Shown here in pieces: positions 62,435 to 64,000 of a DNA stretch of 64,000 bases. The DNA is taken from contig JAXMAV010000014.1 in the NCBI GenBank assembly GCA_046350255.1, positions 181,554-245,553 on the forward strand, given 5' to 3'. The notes beneath the pieces are model-generated. The model had not been told where the DNA came from, did not search any database, and saw only the letters and a program-made list of their open reading frames with translations. This DNA is from CALDUY01 sp046350255. GTDB lineage: Bacteria; Planctomycetota; Planctomycetia; Gemmatales; Gemmataceae. The position numbers and the translations under genes were made by a program. The first letter of the stretch is position 1; every line of letters starts with the position of its first letter.

Positions 62435-64000
62435 ATGGCTGCGCTCGTGGAACTCGTCGGCGTCGGCAAGACCTTTCCCGGGGTGGTGGCGCTGCGCGGA
62501 GTCGATCTGACGATCCAGGCGGGGCGCGTCCACGCCTTGCTCGGCGAGAACGGCGCGGGGAAATCGACCCTGCTGAACCTCCTGGCGGGGCTGCTGCAGC
62601 CCGATGAAGGACAGATTCGCATCGACGGACAGCCGGTCGTCCTGCGCGACGCTCGGGCGGCCTGGGCGGCGGGCATCGTCACGGTGCATCAGGAGGTCGA
62701 TCTTTTCCCCGACCTGACCGTCACCGAGAACATCGCCTGGCAGCATGGCCGTGCCGCCGGCTGGCTGGGCATCGACTCCGCCGCCGAGCACCGACAGGCT
62801 GCCGAGGCACTGAGCAGCGTGGGCGCTTCAGTGACGCCGGACGACCAAGGCCAGAGCCTGACACCGGCGCAGCGCCAGATGGTGGAGATCGCCGGGGCGG
62901 TGTCGCGCGCCGCCCGGGTGCTGATTCTCGACGAGCCAACTAGCAGCCTGTCGGCGGCCGAGTCGGAACGCCTGTTCGCGCAGGTGCGACGCTTCCGCGC
63001 GGAGGGGGTGGCCATCGTCTACGTGAGCCATCGCTTCGAGGAGGTGTTTGCCCTGGCCGACGAGATCACCGTGCTGCGCGACGGGCGAAAAGTCTGGACG
63101 GGCAACACGGACGAGATCACTCCCGAGGGATTGATTCGCCACATGGTCGGCCGCGAGGTGGTGGCGACGCGCACGGCTACCGCCGCGCCGGGCAGTGTGC
63201 GTCTGGCCTGTCGCAACCTGAGCGCCATCGATGGTAGCTTCCGCGACATCAGCCTGGAGGTGCGGGCCGGCGAGGTGCTGGGGCTGTACGGCCTGGTCGG
63301 CGCGGGACGCACTGAATGGGCGCAGGCGGTTTTCGGTCTGCGCCCCGTCGGTGGAGGCGAGCTGCGCGTCGATGGTCAGCCGGTGTTCCCGCGCTCCAGC
63401 GGACAGATGGCGAAGCAGGGGATCGCCTATGTCCCCGAGGATCGCCTGCGCCAGGGGCTTTGTCGCGGCCTGGGGATCGACCTGAACGCCATCCTGGCCT
63501 CGCTGCGTCGTCTGGCGCCGCGGGGCTGGCTGGCGGCCCGCGCCGAACGCCAGGCCGCCCAGCGCGTCACCGACCAACTGAGCGTCCGGCATCATGCACT
63601 CGACCAGCCGATTGTCACACTCTCGGGAGGCAATCAGCAAAAAGTGGTGGTGGGCCGCTGGCTCCTGCGTGACCCGGCGGTGTTGCTGCTCGACGAACCG
63701 ACTCGCGGGGTGGATGTCGGTGCCCGGGGCGAGATTTATGCCCTGGTGCGCCGGCTGGCCGACGAGGGCCGCGCGGTGGTCCTGATCTCCTCAGACCTGC
63801 CCGAAGTGATGAGCCAGAGTGACCGCATCGGTGTGTTTCGTGGCGGACGCCTGGTCGAAACGCTGGACGCCCGCACTGCCACCGCAGAGAAGATCGCCGG
63901 GCTGGCTCTGCCTGGCACCGAGAGCGCCTTCACCACGGAGACGCGCAAGCACGAGCGCCGGCGCAGCTTCCCCGCGGAGTTAGGCCTGGCCCTGTTCGTG
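62435..64000 (+). CDS. ABC sugar-transporter ATPase (RbsA-like, two nucleotide-binding domains), 3' end outside window
   Basis: The frame is open from ATG 62435 to the last base (522 codons). The first NBD has Walker A LLGENGAGKSTLL, a modified signature (LTPAQRQMVEIAGAV) and Walker B VLILDEPTSSLS. The second has a degenerate P-loop (GLYGLVGAGRTEWAQAVFGL), the signature LSGGNQQKVVVGRWLL and VLLLDEPTRGVDVGARGE. This is the tandem RbsA/MglA carbohydrate-uptake type. RbsA proteins are usually about 500 aa; here the frame continues past the NBD into HERRRSFPAELGLALFV, which looks like the start of a permease, so an ATPase-permease fusion is possible. The substrate is unknown. Confidence 0.9.
   Translation, partial: MAALVELVGVGKTFPGVVALRGVDLTIQAGRVHALLGENGAGKSTLLNLLAGLLQPDEGQIRIDGQPVVLRDARAAWAAGIVTVHQEVDLFPDLTVTENIAWQHGRAAGWLGIDSAAEHRQAAEALSSVGASVTPDDQGQSLTPAQRQMVEIAGAVSRAARVLILDEPTSSLSAAESERLFAQVRRFRAEGVAIVYVSHRFEEVFALADEITVLRDGRKVWTGNTDEITPEGLIRHMVGREVVATRTATAAPGSVRLACRNLSAIDGSFRDISLEVRAGEVLGLYGLVGAGRTEWAQAVFGLRPVGGGELRVDGQPVFPRSSGQMAKQGIAYVPEDRLRQGLCRGLGIDLNAILASLRRLAPRGWLAARAERQAAQRVTDQLSVRHHALDQPIVTLSGGNQQKVVVGRWLLRDPAVLLLDEPTRGVDVGARGEIYALVRRLADEGRAVVLISSDLPEVMSQSDRIGVFRGGRLVETLDARTATAEKIAGLALPGTESAFTTETRKHERRRSFPAELGLALFV

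Overview
The window looks like a chromosomal segment of a planctomycete of the Gemmata type. It is GC-rich by eye. It carries several lineage hallmarks: a DUF1559 pseudopilin-like protein, a TIGR02996 'repeat-companion' domain with leucine-rich repeats, an ECF sigma factor overlapping a Ser/Thr kinase fused to WD40 repeats, a secreted protein with the 'LE.LE.R' N-terminal motif, beta-propeller/PQQ-like proteins, DUF5117-type metalloproteases and a methanopterin-linked C1 enzyme. I saw no rRNA, tRNA, CRISPR array, insertion sequence or phage gene. Species identity is inference from gene content only.

Layout. 1-5.4 kb: the 3' part of serA, a beta-helix protein followed by an ECF sigma factor, a convergent GrpE-like protein, and a Tat-exported sugar isomerase/epimerase-like protein. 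5.4-10.6 kb: an M29-like aminopeptidase, a TPR protein, and the minus-strand thrC-dapB pair. 10.7-16.1 kb: a secreted trypsin-like/SirB1-like fusion with an apparent frameshift, comEC, and a membrane-anchored helical repeat protein. 16.1-19.0 kb: a ceramidase-like hydrolase, a Gly-rich BON protein with 36-bp tandem repeats, and a small unknown gene. 19.2-26.2 kb: the most unusual block, three consecutive genes each carrying an HlyD-type adaptor module: GAF-GAF-TM-HlyD, HlyD-WD40 (riddled with frame changes) and PqqD-M50 protease-HlyD. No ABC or RND pump is beside them. 26.3-33.6 kb: a secreted metzincin-type protease, then an operon of a Ser/Thr kinase with an altered catalytic loop, a large TPR-like protein and a J-domain-like small protein. 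33.6-43.6 kb: a PQQ-propeller/HEAT pair, an Anbu proteasome homologue, a TIGR02996-LRR protein, an ECF sigma/kinase-WD40 operon, an LRR protein and a methyltransferase. 43.7-52.4 kb: tandem cyclophilins and a WD40 protein, superoxide dismutase, an HerA/FtsK-like ATPase, an alpha-toroid/DUF362 fusion, and a DUF1559 + PepSY-like lipoprotein pair. 52.5-64 kb: an ACE-like peptidase, a Cys/Met-metabolism PLP enzyme, a lipoprotein with a dead phosphatase-like domain, 5-formyl-THF cyclo-ligase overlapping formylmethanofuran:H4MPT formyltransferase, a lactonase, an acidic secreted protein, MarR-dps, an unknown gene, and an ABC sugar-transporter ATPase cut by the window edge.

Genes are mostly single units or short operons with TGATG/ATGA overlaps. 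Many convergent pairs are separated by GC-rich hairpins. The strongest candidate for an undescribed system is the triple HlyD/M50 block at 19.2-26.2 kb. Its central gene needs resequencing: coding signal hops frames about ten times within roughly 575 bp, which points either to a bad assembly patch or to a decayed gene. A second apparent frameshift separates the signal peptide of the protease at 10.7 kb from its catalytic domain.
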